From Pseudorhodoferax aquiterrae (GTDB lineage: Bacteria > Pseudomonadota > Gammaproteobacteria > Burkholderiales > Burkholderiaceae_C), in contig NZ_BMYK01000036.1 in NCBI RefSeq assembly GCF_014652235.1, positions 1 through 47,795 of the forward strand: 47,795 nt of DNA, read 5' to 3'. Position numbers and translations under genes: made by a program. Below, one piece after another: positions 19,004 to 28,171 of this stretch. The notes beneath the pieces were generated by a model. That model was not told the origin of the DNA, ran no database searches, and was given only the letters and a program-made list of their open reading frames with translations. The stretch's first letter is position 1. Each line of letters starts with the position of its first letter.

Positions 19004-19488
19004 CAGGGCAGCGGCGTGGGAGCCGGCAGGGGCAGGGCCACGCCGTAGGCCTTGTCCAGTGCCATCCAGGTCACGAGCGCGGCACCCAGCACCATCACGC
19101 CGTACAGCATGCGGTGGATGTCCTCGCGCGGCCGCGCGATCGACCAGATCTCCTGGAACGGACGGCCGAAGTACGCGCGCACGCGGTCCAGCCGGCGCCG
19201 CCCGACCGCGATGGAGATCTGCATGCGCTTGATCGCGAGCAGCCCGTACAGGCAGATGGCCCAGGTGATGGCCACCAGCACCCAGTGGCGCCAGCTTGCT
19301 TCGGTGACCGGATCGACGAGCTGGTGCACGGCGGCCAGCAGCAGCGCGTAGATCACCAGCGCGTAGGCACCGGCCCACCATTGCTGGCGCGTGAAGAGTT
19401 CGATGTCGGCCACGCAGGCGCCGTAGGCCATCTGCAGCTCGGAGCGGTCGAGGTCGCTGAGTTCCCCGAAACCCGAAGTCGAATCCAT
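19003..19488 (-). CDS. Small membrane protein, function unknown
   Basis: 161 residues. An acidic soluble N-terminus (about 1-38, SELQMAYGACVADIELFTRQ) is followed by two strong helices (about 40-60 and 68-85), a basic amphipathic stretch (AIKRMQISIAVGRRRLDRVR), and a third helix near 128-145. I do not recognise the family. It overlaps the CNNM/CorC gene by one base, so the two are surely co-transcribed and may work together. Confidence 0.75.
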   Translation of the reverse strand: MDSTSGFGELSDLDRSELQMAYGACVADIELFTRQQWWAGAYALVIYALLLAAVHQLVDPVTEASWRHWVLVAITWAICLYGLLAIKRMQISIAVGRRRLDRVRAYFGRPFQEIWSIARPREDIHRMLYGVMVLGAALVTWMALDKAYGVALPLPAPTPLP

Positions 19489-19563
19489 GGCTGTCCTCCC
19501 TGATGGCCATGCAATCTACCGCATTCGGCACGTGTAGAGTCGCGCGTCGTTGTTGGAGTACAC

Positions 19564-20406
19564 ATGGCGTCTTATCTGATCGGGGATGTGCAGGGCTGCG
19601 ACGAGCCTTTGGGCCGGCTGCTGCAGGCCATCGATTTCTCCCCCAGCCGCGACACGGTCTATGTGCTGGGCGACCTGGTCAACCGCGGCCCGGCTTCGGC
19701 CGAGGTGCTGCGCCGGCTCATGGCGCTGGAGGGCAGCGCGCGCTGCCTGCTCGGCAACCACGACATGCACCTCTTGGCCTGCGCCTGGGGCGTGCGCCGG
19801 CCGCACAAGCGCGACACGCTGGACGCTCTGCTCGCCGCGCCCGACCGTGCCGCGCTGCTGGACTGGCTGCGCTGCCAGCCGCTGGCCATCCACGAAACCG
19901 TGGGCGGCCGCGAAATGCTGCTGGTGCACGCCGGCGTGCTGCCCCAGTGGACGGCGCAGCAGACGGCCGCGCTGGCCGCCGAACTGCAGGACGTGCTGCG
20001 TGGCCCGCACATCGGCGACTTCCTGCACGGGATGTACGGCAACCAGCCCGACCGCTGGGACGACGCACTGAGCGGCAACGACCGCCTGCGCGTGGTCATC
20101 AACGCGCTCACGCGGCTGCGCTTTTGCAGCGCCGACGGCCAGATGGAATTCGAGACCAAGGAGGGCGCCGGCGCGGCGCCCGCGGGCTTCATGCCCTGGT
20201 TCGAGGTGCCGGGCCGGCGCACGGCCGGTGTGGCCGTGGCCTTCGGTCATTGGTCCACCTTGGGCTGGCTGGACCGCGACGACCTCTACTGCCTGGACAC
20301 GGGCTGCGTCTGGGGCGGCCCGCTCAGCGCGTTGCGCGTGGGCACCAGTGCAGCGCAGCAGGCGCTGGTGCAGGTGGACTGCCCGCAGGCACAGAAGCCG
20401 GGCTGA
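19564..20406 (+). CDS. apaH: Symmetrical bis(5'-nucleosyl)-tetraphosphatase
   Basis: 280 residues, with GGAG 8 bases before the ATG. A metallophosphatase splitting Ap4A into two ADP. Metal motifs: GDVQGC (7-12), GDLVNRGP (36-43), GNHD (64-67) and LLVHAGVLPQW. FLHGMYGNQPDRWD and FGHWSTLGWL are ApaH-specific. The signature separates it from general Ser/Thr phosphatases. Divergent from the small membrane protein and convergent with rhlE. Confidence 0.96.
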   Translation: MASYLIGDVQGCDEPLGRLLQAIDFSPSRDTVYVLGDLVNRGPASAEVLRRLMALEGSARCLLGNHDMHLLACAWGVRRPHKRDTLDALLAAPDRAALLDWLRCQPLAIHETVGGREMLLVHAGVLPQWTAQQTAALAAELQDVLRGPHIGDFLHGMYGNQPDRWDDALSGNDRLRVVINALTRLRFCSADGQMEFETKEGAGAAPAGFMPWFEVPGRRTAGVAVAFGHWSTLGWLDRDDLYCLDTGCVWGGPLSALRVGTSAAQQALVQVDCPQAQKPG

Positions 20407-20419
20407 GCCCGACTCAGCC
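20401..20419. terminator. Hairpin shared by the ends of apaH and rhlE
   Basis: GGCTGAG (20401-20407) and CTCAGCC (20413-20419) are perfect arms around a 5-base loop and include both stop codons. There is no run of T on either side, so it is at best a weak bidirectional terminator. Confidence 0.35.
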
Positions 20420-21970
20420 GGCCGAGGTTTCCGGCTGCGGTGCGGCGACGGGAGCGGGTGCCGGCGCGGGCGCCGGTTCCTTGAACAGGGCCGCCAGCTT
20501 GCGCTTGGGCTTGATGTTGGCCGACACGCCGCTGCGCGCCGCGGGCTTGGCGCCCTTCTCCCAGGACGCCGCGGCATCCTGCGCGCGCGGCTGGGCCTCG
20601 TAGGGCTGGTCAAAGAAGGGATCGACCGGCGCAGCCGCACGGCGCGGACCGCGCTCGCGGCCTTCGGGGCGCGCCCGCTGGCTGTCCATCACGTCGCGCG
20701 GATCGTCGCCACCCCAGGCGCGGCGGCCTTCGTTGAAGCGGCCCTGCTCGCGGATGCGCGGCATGTCCTCGTCGTATTCGAAGGGCTCGATCTCGATCTT
20801 GGTCTTGATGAGCTTCTCGATCTCGGCCACCAGGCGCGCATCGTTGCCGCCACCGGCAAAGCTGACCGCCAGGCCCGAGGCGCCGGCACGGCCGGTGCGG
20901 CCGATGCGGTGCACGTAGTCCTCGGCATTGAACGGGATGTCGAAGTTGAACACCGCCGGCACGTCCTTGATGTCCAGGCCGCGCGCGGCCACGTCGGTGC
21001 AGACCAGGAGGTCGACCTCTCCCTTCTTGAACGCGTCCAGCGCCTTCAGGCGCTCGTCCTGGCTGCGGTCGCCGTGCAGCGCATTGGTCTTGAGGCCTTC
21101 CCGCTCGAGCGCGCGGGCCAGCCGGGCGCAGCCCAGCTTGCTGTTGACGAACACGAAGGCCTGGCGCAGCTGGCGCTGGCGCAGGATCTGCCGCAGCGCG
21201 CGGCGCTTGTTCTCGTCGGGCACGCTGTAGAAGTGCTGCTCCACCGTGGAGGCCGTGGCGTTGGAGCGCGCCACCTCGATGGTGGTCGGGTTCTGCAGGT
21301 AGCTGCCGGCCAGGCGCTTGATCTCGGGCGAGAAGGTGGCCGAGAACAGCAGCGTGGTGCGCTGCTTGGGCAGGTACGACAGGATGCGCTGCAGGTCGGG
21401 CAGGAAGCCGATGTCCAGCATGCGGTCGGCCTCGTCGAGCACCACGTACTCGACCTGGTTCAGCACCGCGTTCTTGGCCTCGATGTGGTCCAGCAGCCGG
21501 CCCGGCGTGGCCACCAGGATCTCCACGCCCTTCTTGAGCTCCAGCGTCTGCGGCTTCATGTCGATGCCGCCGAACACCACGGCGCTGCGCAGCTGGGTGT
21601 ACTTGGCGTACAGCTTGATCTGCTGCGCCACCTGGTCCGCCAGCTCGCGCGTGGGCAGCAGCACCAGGGCGCGCACGGGGTGGCGCGCGGGCGAGGTCGA
21701 TGCGTTCTCGTGGCGCAGCATGCGCTGCAGCAGCGGCAGCGAGAAGGCGGCGGTCTTGCCCGTGCCGGTCTGGGCGGCGCCCATCACGTCGCGGCCCGTC
21801 AGCACCACCGGAATGGCCTGCGCCTGGATCGGCGTCATGCTGCTGTAGCCCATCTCGGCCACGGCGCGCGCCAGGGGCTCGGCGAGGTTCAGCTGCGAGA
21901 AGGAAGCGGTCGGCGGTGCGGAAGCGGCGGGGGTGGAACCCGCCTCGGGAGCGGTGGTGGAGTCGGTCAT
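20414..21970 (-). CDS. rhlE: DEAD-box ATP-dependent RNA helicase, RhlE type
   Basis: 518 residues from ATG at 21970. Motifs in order: Q motif with FSQLNLAEPLARAV and MTPIQAQAIP, Walker A AAQTGTGKTA (65-74), PTRELADQV, TPGRLLDH, DEAD in VVLDEADRMLDIGF, SAT in LLFSATF, ARGLDIKDV and HRIGRTGRAG. Past about residue 395 comes a long basic, Arg- and Ala-rich tail, usual for RhlE. Likely roles are ribosome assembly and RNA decay; pcnB in the window acts in the same process but is not linked. It lies downstream of aroC on the same strand after a 118-base gap. Confidence 0.92.
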   Translation of the reverse strand: MTDSTTAPEAGSTPAASAPPTASFSQLNLAEPLARAVAEMGYSSMTPIQAQAIPVVLTGRDVMGAAQTGTGKTAAFSLPLLQRMLRHENASTSPARHPVRALVLLPTRELADQVAQQIKLYAKYTQLRSAVVFGGIDMKPQTLELKKGVEILVATPGRLLDHIEAKNAVLNQVEYVVLDEADRMLDIGFLPDLQRILSYLPKQRTTLLFSATFSPEIKRLAGSYLQNPTTIEVARSNATASTVEQHFYSVPDENKRRALRQILRQRQLRQAFVFVNSKLGCARLARALEREGLKTNALHGDRSQDERLKALDAFKKGEVDLLVCTDVAARGLDIKDVPAVFNFDIPFNAEDYVHRIGRTGRAGASGLAVSFAGGGNDARLVAEIEKLIKTKIEIEPFEYDEDMPRIREQGRFNEGRRAWGGDDPRDVMDSQRARPEGRERGPRRAAAPVDPFFDQPYEAQPRAQDAAASWEKGAKPAARSGVSANIKPKRKLAALFKEPAPAPAPAPVAAPQPETSAG

Positions 21971-22088
21971 CAATACCTGGGTTCAAGCGCTACCAAGCGG
22001 ATAGCAGGCCGGCCCGCCAGGATGGGGCCGACCGGCGATTATCGCGCAAGGGGGGCAAACCCGTGTGACAGGGGCCGTTTCAGGCCGT

Positions 22089-23183
22089 TCAAGCGCTCGC
22101 CGGGATTGGCCCAACCGCCTGGCGCACGTCACCGCACTGGGCGCGCTGGCGCAGCGCATGCTCCATGACGACCAGGGCCAGCAGGGCCTCGACGATGGGC
22201 GTGGCGCGGATGCCCACGCAGGGGTCGTGCCGGCCCTTGGTCACCACTTCCACGCTCTGGCCGGCGGTGTCGATGGACTCGCGCGGCGTGATGATGGAGC
22301 TGGTCGGCTTGATCGCGATGGACACGTCCAGGTCCTGGCCCGTGCTGATGCCGCCCAGCACGCCGCCGGCGTTGTTGGACAGGAAGCCCTGCGGCGACAG
22401 CGAGTCGCCGTGCGTGCTGCCGCGCTGCGCCACGCTCGCGAAGCCCGCGCCGATCTCCACGCCCTTGACCGCATTGAGGCCCATCATGGCGAAGGCGATG
22501 TCGGCGTCGAGCTTGTCGAACAGCGGCTCGCCCAGGCCCACGGGCATGCCGCTGGCCGTCACGCGCACGCGGGCGCCGCAGGAATCGCCGGCCTTGCGCA
22601 GCTGGTCCATGTAGGCCTCCAGCTGCGAGACATCGGCGATCGGCGCGAAGAAGGGGTTGTTCGGCACATGGTCCCAGCTCTCGAACGGGATCGCGATCTC
22701 GCCGACCTGCGTCATGCAGCCGCGGAACTGCACGCCGTAACGCTCGCGCAGCCACTTCCTCGCCACCGCGCCGGCCGCCACCGTGGGCGCCGTGAGCCGG
22801 GCCGAGGAACGGCCGCCGCCGCGCGGGTCGCGGATGCCGAACTTGTGCCAATAGGTGTAGTCGGCGTGGCCGGGGCGAAAACTCTGCGCGATCGCGCTGT
22901 AGTCCTTGCTGCGCTGGTCGGTGTTGCGGATCAACAGCGCGATCGGCGTGCCGGTGGTCTTGCCTTCGTAGACGCCCGACAGGATCTCGACCCGGTCGGG
23001 CTCGGCGCGCTGGGTCACGTGGCGGCTGGTGCCGGGGCGGCGGCGGTCCAGTTCGACCTGGATGTCGGCCTCGGACAGTTCCATGCCCGGCGGGCAGCCA
23101 TCGATCACGCAGCCGATGGCCGGACCGTGCGATTCCCCGAAGTTGGTGACTGCGAAAAGTGTGCCGAAGGTGTTGCCGCTCAT
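22089..23183 (-). CDS. aroC: Chorismate synthase
   Basis: 364 residues. It makes chorismate from EPSP using reduced FMN, the last shikimate step. Signatures are complete: [14 protein letters not shown] (16-29), [33 protein letters not shown], and later [10 protein letters not shown] and a [19 protein letters not shown] segment. Start ATG at 23183. No other shikimate gene is nearby, as is usual in this group. Confidence 0.97.
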   Translation of the reverse strand: MSGNTFGTLFAVTNFGESHGPAIGCVIDGCPPGMELSEADIQVELDRRRPGTSRHVTQRAEPDRVEILSGVYEGKTTGTPIALLIRNTDQRSKDYSAIAQSFRPGHADYTYWHKFGIRDPRGGGRSSARLTAPTVAAGAVARKWLRERYGVQFRGCMTQVGEIAIPFESWDHVPNNPFFAPIADVSQLEAYMDQLRKAGDSCGARVRVTASGMPVGLGEPLFDKLDADIAFAMMGLNAVKGVEIGAGFASVAQRGSTHGDSLSPQGFLSNNAGGVLGGISTGQDLDVSIAIKPTSSIITPRESIDTAGQSVEVVTKGRHDPCVGIRATPIVEALLALVVMEHALRQRAQCGDVRQAVGPIPASA

Positions 23184-23300
23184 GGCGCGATTATCGGCCA
23201 GCCCCTCGCGATGGACGGTGGACAGACTGGGAACGGTTCATGCTTCGCATGCAAGGCACCCCTCACCGGTGTGGAACCCCTTCACAGCGAAAGGCAAGCC

Positions 23301-23723
23301 ATGTTGGACCGCACAAGCACCAAGTTTTCCCACGTCAAGGAGGGCGACACGCCCTACGTGAGCGGCGGATTGCGCGACTTCTTCCTCTACCGCGACCTCG
23401 GCATCGCCGACGCCACGCACGGAAAGGTGATCGCGCACCTCGTGAAGGCCAACATGGCACCAGAGCAGGGCACCGGCTGGCACCGCCATGAGGCGGACTT
23501 CCAGATCGTCATCATGGTCAAGGGCTGGGCGCGCTTCATGTACGAGGACAAGGAGACGCTGGTCGAGGCCGGCGACGTGGTGCACCAGCGCCCCGGCATC
23601 CGCCACTACCTGTTCGACTATTCGCCCGACATGGAGTATCTGGAGATCGTCTCGCCGGCCGACTTCAAGTCGGTCGACGTGGAGCCGGTCTGCGCCGTGC
23701 CGGCGCCCACGCCCTGGAAGTGA
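23301..23723 (+). CDS. Cupin-domain protein
   Basis: 140 residues with AAGG upstream of the ATG. A single small beta-barrel domain: GTGWHRHEADFQIVIMVKGW supplies a His/His/Glu-type metal set, and VEAGDVVHQRPGIRHYLFDY the second cupin motif. Such proteins bind a metal and can be enzymes or ligand-binding proteins; the function here is unknown. It is divergent from aroC and convergent with the glutathione transferase gene. Confidence 0.85.
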   Translation: MLDRTSTKFSHVKEGDTPYVSGGLRDFFLYRDLGIADATHGKVIAHLVKANMAPEQGTGWHRHEADFQIVIMVKGWARFMYEDKETLVEAGDVVHQRPGIRHYLFDYSPDMEYLEIVSPADFKSVDVEPVCAVPAPTPWK

Positions 23724-23752
23724 GGGCCGCGGCGGCCCGGCCGCCGCCCGGC

Positions 23753-24412
23753 TCAGAATTCCGCGTCCAGCTCGTCGATCTCGTCGGGCTCCTTGCGCGC
23801 CTCGGCGATCCATTCCTTGAGCGCGGGCAGCGCCATCATCTGCTTGCAGTAGTCCACGCAGGCCGGCGGCAGCGGCACGTCGTAGGTCAGAAACCGCGTG
23901 ACCACGGGCGCGTACATCGCATCGGCGATGCAGGGCTTGTCGCCGAACAGGTAGGGGCCGCCATAGGTCTCAAGGCACTCGGTCCAGATCTCCAGGATGC
24001 GGTCCACGTCGGCCTGCGCGCGCGACCAGATCTTGAAGCCCGGAAAGTGCGCCTTGATGTTCATGGGCAACGAGGAGCGCAGCGCCGAGAAGCCCGAGTG
24101 CATCTCGCCGCAGATCGCACGGCAGTGCGCGCGTGCCGCCTGGTCGGCCGGCAGCAGGCCGGCCTTGGGCTTGATCTCGTTGAGGTACTCGCCGATGGCC
24201 AGCGTGTCCCACACGTGCACCTTGCCGTGCTGCAGTGCGGGCACGCGCATCGAGGACGACAGCAACAGCATCTCGGCCTTCATGGCCGGATCGTCGGGCG
24301 ACACCACGTGCTCGTGGAACTCCAGGCCGGCGAGCTTGGCCATGAGCCAGCCGCGCAGTGCCCAGGCTCCGTAGTTCCTGCTGCTGATCGTGAGTTGCGC
24401 CTTGCTCGCCAT
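23753..24412 (-). CDS. Glutathione S-transferase family protein
   Basis: 219 residues from ATG at 24412, with a strong GGAGG. An N-terminal thioredoxin-like domain begins LTISSRNYGAWALRGWLMAK, with Ser/Tyr candidates for thiol activation. SSMRVPALQHG (cis-Pro) and DTLAIGEYLNEIKP are the usual glutathione-binding elements. The all-helical C-terminal domain holds PYLFGDKPCIADAMYAPVVT with the N-capping Asp. The length fits. The substrate is unknown. Divergent from phaZ. Confidence 0.92.
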   Translation of the reverse strand: MASKAQLTISSRNYGAWALRGWLMAKLAGLEFHEHVVSPDDPAMKAEMLLLSSSMRVPALQHGKVHVWDTLAIGEYLNEIKPKAGLLPADQAARAHCRAICGEMHSGFSALRSSLPMNIKAHFPGFKIWSRAQADVDRILEIWTECLETYGGPYLFGDKPCIADAMYAPVVTRFLTYDVPLPPACVDYCKQMMALPALKEWIAEARKEPDEIDELDAEF

Positions 24413-24546
24413 GTCGTCGCCTCCAGTGGCGGCATGTTCAGCAAACGCTGTGCCAGCCATGTGACAGCCGGCATGCGAGGGGCCGGCACGATATGGCCCG
24501 CAACTTGCCTGGGCACAGCAGACCGATCGACTCCACGAGACATTGC

Positions 24547-25764
24547 ATGCTGTACCAGGCCTACCAGCTCCAGTCCGACCTCACGTCGCCGATGCGGCTG
24601 CTGGCCCAGTCCCTGGGCGCCTCGCTGTGGTTCGAGGACACGGACCGCAGCCCGCTGCGCTCCTGGGCCGCGGCCTGCACCGTGCTCTCGCGCATGCGCC
24701 TCACGCACAGCCGGCCCGCCTACGGCATCGACCAGGCCATCGTCGACGGTGTGGCCGTGCCCGTCACCGAGGAGGTGGTGCTCAAGAAGCCTTTCGGCAG
24801 CCTGTTGCACTTCCAGCGCGCACTGCAGCCGCACACGCCGGCCCAGCCGCGCATGCTGCTGGTGGCGCCGCTGTCGGGCCACTTCTCCACGCTGCTGCGC
24901 GACACGGCGCGCACGCTGCTGCGCGACCACGACGTCTACATCACCGACTGGCACAACGCGCGCGACGTGGGCCTCAGGCATGGCGCCTTCGGCCTGGACG
25001 ACTACATCGCCTACATGATCGAGTTCATCGCCACGCTGGGCCCGGGCACGCACGTGATGGCGGTCTGCCAGCCCTGTGTGGCCGCGCTGGCGGCCACGGC
25101 CCTCATGGCCGAGGACGACCACCCGGCCCAGCCGCGCAGCCTCACGCTGATGGCCGGCCCGGTGGACTGCCGCGTGAACCCCAGCAGCGTGAACGAACTG
25201 GCCACGAGCAAGCCCATCGAATGGTTCGAGCAGAACCTGATCAGCCATGTGCCGCTGCCGCATGCCGGTTTCATGCGCCGCGTCTACCCCGGCTTCGTGC
25301 AGCTCACGGCCTTCATGAGCATGAACCTGGAGCGGCACCAGCAGCAGTACAAGGACATGTACAAGTACCTGCTGGAAGGCGAGATCGAGAAGGCCGAGAC
25401 CATCCGCGTGTTCTACGACGAGTACCTGGCCGTCAACGACCTGCCGGCCGAGTTCTACCTGGAGACCGTGGAGAAGGTGTTCCAGACCTACGACCTGCCG
25501 CTGGGCAAGCTGACCTGGCGCGGCCGCAAGGTCAACCCCAAGGCCATCCGCCGCACCGCGCTGATGACGGTGGAGGGCGAGCGCGACGACATCTGCTCCA
25601 TCGGCCAGACCCTGGCTGCGCAGGACCTGTGTTCCAGCGTGCGGCCCATGCTCAAGATCCACCATGTGCAGACCGGCGTGGGCCACTACGGCGTGTTCAG
25701 CGGTCGGCGCTGGAACCAGGAGATCTACCCGCGCGTGCGGGACATGGTGTACGCGTTGGAATAG
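24547..25764 (+). CDS. phaZ: Intracellular polyhydroxyalkanoate depolymerase
   Basis: 405 residues from ATG at 24547 (MLYQAYQLQSDLTSPMR). It hydrolyses stored PHB granules. The nucleophile site is a Cys version of the lipase box, VMAVCQPCVAAL (C174), as in the Cupriavidus PhaZ1 type, with the Asp in VEGERDDIC and the His in GVGHYGVFSGRRW. YITDWHNARDVGLRHGAFGL is typical. Length matches the family (about 400-420). Divergent from the glutathione transferase gene and convergent with the ParE-type toxin. A PHA-storing organism is implied. Confidence 0.93.
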   Translation: MLYQAYQLQSDLTSPMRLLAQSLGASLWFEDTDRSPLRSWAAACTVLSRMRLTHSRPAYGIDQAIVDGVAVPVTEEVVLKKPFGSLLHFQRALQPHTPAQPRMLLVAPLSGHFSTLLRDTARTLLRDHDVYITDWHNARDVGLRHGAFGLDDYIAYMIEFIATLGPGTHVMAVCQPCVAALAATALMAEDDHPAQPRSLTLMAGPVDCRVNPSSVNELATSKPIEWFEQNLISHVPLPHAGFMRRVYPGFVQLTAFMSMNLERHQQQYKDMYKYLLEGEIEKAETIRVFYDEYLAVNDLPAEFYLETVEKVFQTYDLPLGKLTWRGRKVNPKAIRRTALMTVEGERDDICSIGQTLAAQDLCSSVRPMLKIHHVQTGVGHYGVFSGRRWNQEIYPRVRDMVYALE

Positions 25765-25775
25765 CGCTCCCGCCC

Positions 25776-26078
25776 TCACCCTGGGGGAGATAGCGCTGCC
25801 CGGATGCGTCCCGGATGCCGCCGGCAGTCGAGGACACGCCACACCTGAATGCTGCTGCCGTCCAGCTTGTAGTAGATCGCAAATGGAAAGCGCTTGGACA
25901 GCGCACGGTAGTAACCGAAACGCCGTTCATGGACGCCGGCATGCAACAGCAAGGCATCGATGTCCGAAAACAGGCTGTCCAGGAAGTACTCACCGAGCCC
26001 TTCCTGTTGCGCTTCGTAGAAATCCCGCCCCTGTTCAAGGTCCTGGACCGCAAGATCCAGGACCCGGATGCGTTTCAC
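25776..26078 (-). CDS. ParE/RelE-superfamily toxin
   Basis: 100 residues starting with GTG at 26078, which overlaps the antitoxin stop (GTGA). The fold is recognisable: VQDLEQGRDFYEAQQEGLGE (first helix pair), FLDSLFSDIDALLLHAG, then strands RRFGYYRALSKRFPFAIYY and IQVWRVLDCRRHPGRI. The R.....FPF.I.Y pattern is common to ParE-like toxins, which poison gyrase or, in RelE relatives, cut mRNA. Target not determinable. Convergent with phaZ, 11 bases apart. Confidence 0.85.
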   Translation of the reverse strand: MKRIRVLDLAVQDLEQGRDFYEAQQEGLGEYFLDSLFSDIDALLLHAGVHERRFGYYRALSKRFPFAIYYKLDGSSIQVWRVLDCRRHPGRIRAALSPPG

Positions 26079-26290
26079 CGCTCGCGCAGCACCTTCTTGG
26101 CGTGCTGCCAGTCGACAAAGGTGGCCGCGCCAGCGGCATGGGCCTGGGCCGCAGCATCCAAGGCCTGGGCGTGCCAGGCCGGCGACGCAAACGCCGGTGC
26201 ATCAGCCGACAAGTCAGACCACAACGCCTCCATGAGCCGCAGCTTCTCCGAACGCGAGAGGTTTTCCAGCATGTGCGTGGCCATGGTCAT
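26075..26290 (-). CDS. Addiction-module antitoxin (partner of the ParE-type toxin)
   Basis: About 71 residues from ATG at 26290 (GTG at 26293 and ATG at 26284 are alternatives). LSRSEKLRLMEALWSDLSAD is the recognisable N-terminal pattern of the small addiction-module component family; the end WQHAKKVLRER fits too. It neutralises the toxin and probably autoregulates. It starts 13 bases after the CBS gene stop, so the pair seems to be transcribed from that gene's promoter rather than one of its own. Confidence 0.85.
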   Translation of the reverse strand: MTMATHMLENLSRSEKLRLMEALWSDLSADAPAFASPAWHAQALDAAAQAHAAGAATFVDWQHAKKVLRER

Positions 26291-26303
26291 CACCCAGGGA
26301 GCG

Positions 26304-26759
26304 TCAGGCCTTGCTGTCTTCGTCCTCGCCCGGCCAGTCGCGGATGTAGGCCTTGAGCATCTTGTTCTCGAAATTCTGGCTGTCCACCACGGCCTTGGCC
26401 ACGTCGTAGAAGCTGATCACGCCCATCAGCATGCGCTTGTCCATCACGGGCATGTAGCGCGCGTGGCGTTCCAGCATCATGCGGCGCACCTCGTCGAGCT
26501 CGGTCTCGGCCGTGCAGGTCAGTGGCGCGTCGTCCATGGCCGTGCGCACCAGCGTCGTGCCCAGCGCACCACCGTTCTTGACGATGGTCTGGATCACCTC
26601 GCGGAAGGTCAGCATGCCGACCAGGTCACCGTGGTCCATGACGACCAGCGAGCCGATGTCCTTTTCCGACATGATGGTCACGGCGCCCGCCAGCTCTTCG
26701 TCCGGCGTGACGGTGTAGAGCGTGTTGCCTTTGACGCGCAGAATGTCGCTGACTTTCAT
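26304..26759 (-). CDS. CBS-domain protein
   Basis: 151 residues made of two CBS motifs (about 1-60 and 75-135): MKVSDILRVKGNTLYTVTPD, EKDIGSLVVMDHGDLVGMLT, then TELDEVRRMMLERHARYMPV and MGVISFYDVAKAVV. A perfect AGGAGG precedes the ATG. Stand-alone CBS pairs bind adenine nucleotides and sense energy state, or modulate partners. The partner is unknown. Divergent from the O-acetylhomoserine sulfhydrylase gene; the toxin-antitoxin pair follows directly. Confidence 0.92.
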   Translation of the reverse strand: MKVSDILRVKGNTLYTVTPDEELAGAVTIMSEKDIGSLVVMDHGDLVGMLTFREVIQTIVKNGGALGTTLVRTAMDDAPLTCTAETELDEVRRMMLERHARYMPVMDKRMLMGVISFYDVAKAVVDSQNFENKMLKAYIRDWPGEDEDSKA

Positions 26760-26860
26760 GGGGCCTCCTGTTGATCATCCGCGACGCGGAACTGTCGAAG
26801 GAATATAGCCCACAATCACGCCCCAAAACCGACCCCGTTCCCCCTGGAGGAGACCCCCGC

Positions 26861-28171
26861 ATGCCCGGTTATTCGGACCCCGGCTTCGACACCTTGGCGC
26901 TGCATGCCGGCGCCGCGCCCGACCCGGCCACGGGCGCGCGTGCCGTGCCCATCCACCTGTCCACGTCCTTCGTGTTCGAGTCCAGCGACCATGCGGCCGC
27001 GCTGTTCAACCTCGAGCGCGCGGGCCATGTGTACTCGCGCATCAGCAACCCGACCAACGCCGTGCTCGAGCAGCGCGTGGCGGCGCTGGAAGGCGGCATC
27101 GGCGCCATCGCCACGGCGAGCGGCCAGGCCGCGCTGCACCTGGCCGTGGCCACGCTGATGGGCGCGGGCGGCCACATCGTCGCGAGCACGGCGCTGTACG
27201 GCGGTTCGCAGAACCTGCTGCACTACACGATGCGCCGCTTCGGCATCGCCACCACCTTCGTGAAGCCCGGCGACATCGACGGCTGGCGCGCCGCGATCCG
27301 GCCCGAAACGCGCCTGCTGTTCGGCGAGACCGTGGGCAACCCGGGCCTGGACGTGCTGGACATCCCCACCGTCTCGGCCATCGCGCACGCGGCCGGCGTG
27401 CCGCTGCTGGTGGACTCCACGCTGACCTCGCCCTGGCTCATCAAGCCCTTCGAGCTCGGCGCCGACCTCGTCTACCACTCGGCCACCAAGTTCCTGTCGG
27501 GCCATGGCACCGTGATCGGCGGCGTGCTCGTCGATGGCGGCAGCTTCGACTGGGCCGCGTCCCATGCTGCGAGCGGTCGCTTCGCCGAACTGGCCCAGGC
27601 CTACGACGGCTTCCACAACATGGTGTTCACCGAGGAGAGCACGGTCGGCGCCTTCCTGCTGCGCGCGCGCCGCGAGGGCCTGCGCGACTTCGGCGCCTGC
27701 ATGAGCCCGCACACGGCCTGGCTGATCCTGCAGGGCATCGAGACGCTGCCGCTGCGCATGGAACGCCACATGGCCAACACACGCAAGGTGGTGGAGTTCC
27801 TGGCCGCCCAGCCCTTCGTGGCGCGCGTGGGCCATCCGCTGCTGGAAAGCCATCCCAGCCATGCGCTCGCCAACAAGCTGCTGCCGCGCGGTGCCGGTTC
27901 GGTGTTCAGCTTCGACCTCAAAGGCAACCGCGAGCAGGGCAAGAAGTTCATCGAGACGCTGAAGATCTTCAGCCACCTGGCCAATGTGGGCGACTGCCGT
28001 TCGCTGGTCATCCACCCGGCCAGCACCACGCACTTCCGCATGAGCGACGAGGCGCTCGCAGCCGGCGGCATCACGCAAGGCACCATCCGGCTCTCGATCG
28101 GACTGGAGGACGCCGACGACCTCATCGACGACCTCAAGCGGGCCCTGAAGGCGGCGGAGAAAGCAGCATGA
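26861..28171 (+). CDS. metY: O-acetylhomoserine aminocarboxypropyltransferase (sulfhydrylase)
   Basis: 436 residues from ATG at 26861, with GGAGGAG upstream. A PLP enzyme joining O-acetylhomoserine and sulfide to homocysteine. FDTLALHAGAAPDPATGARA, VYSRISNPTNAVLEQRVAAL, SGQAALHLA and the PLP lysine in YHSATKFLSGHG (K210) identify the Cys/Met metabolism family. Length and HNMVFTEE suit MetY rather than cystathionine enzymes; O-succinyl specificity (MetZ) is an alternative. Its stop overlaps the alpha/beta hydrolase start (ATGA). Confidence 0.9.
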   Translation: MPGYSDPGFDTLALHAGAAPDPATGARAVPIHLSTSFVFESSDHAAALFNLERAGHVYSRISNPTNAVLEQRVAALEGGIGAIATASGQAALHLAVATLMGAGGHIVASTALYGGSQNLLHYTMRRFGIATTFVKPGDIDGWRAAIRPETRLLFGETVGNPGLDVLDIPTVSAIAHAAGVPLLVDSTLTSPWLIKPFELGADLVYHSATKFLSGHGTVIGGVLVDGGSFDWAASHAASGRFAELAQAYDGFHNMVFTEESTVGAFLLRARREGLRDFGACMSPHTAWLILQGIETLPLRMERHMANTRKVVEFLAAQPFVARVGHPLLESHPSHALANKLLPRGAGSVFSFDLKGNREQGKKFIETLKIFSHLANVGDCRSLVIHPASTTHFRMSDEALAAGGITQGTIRLSIGLEDADDLIDDLKRALKAAEKAA

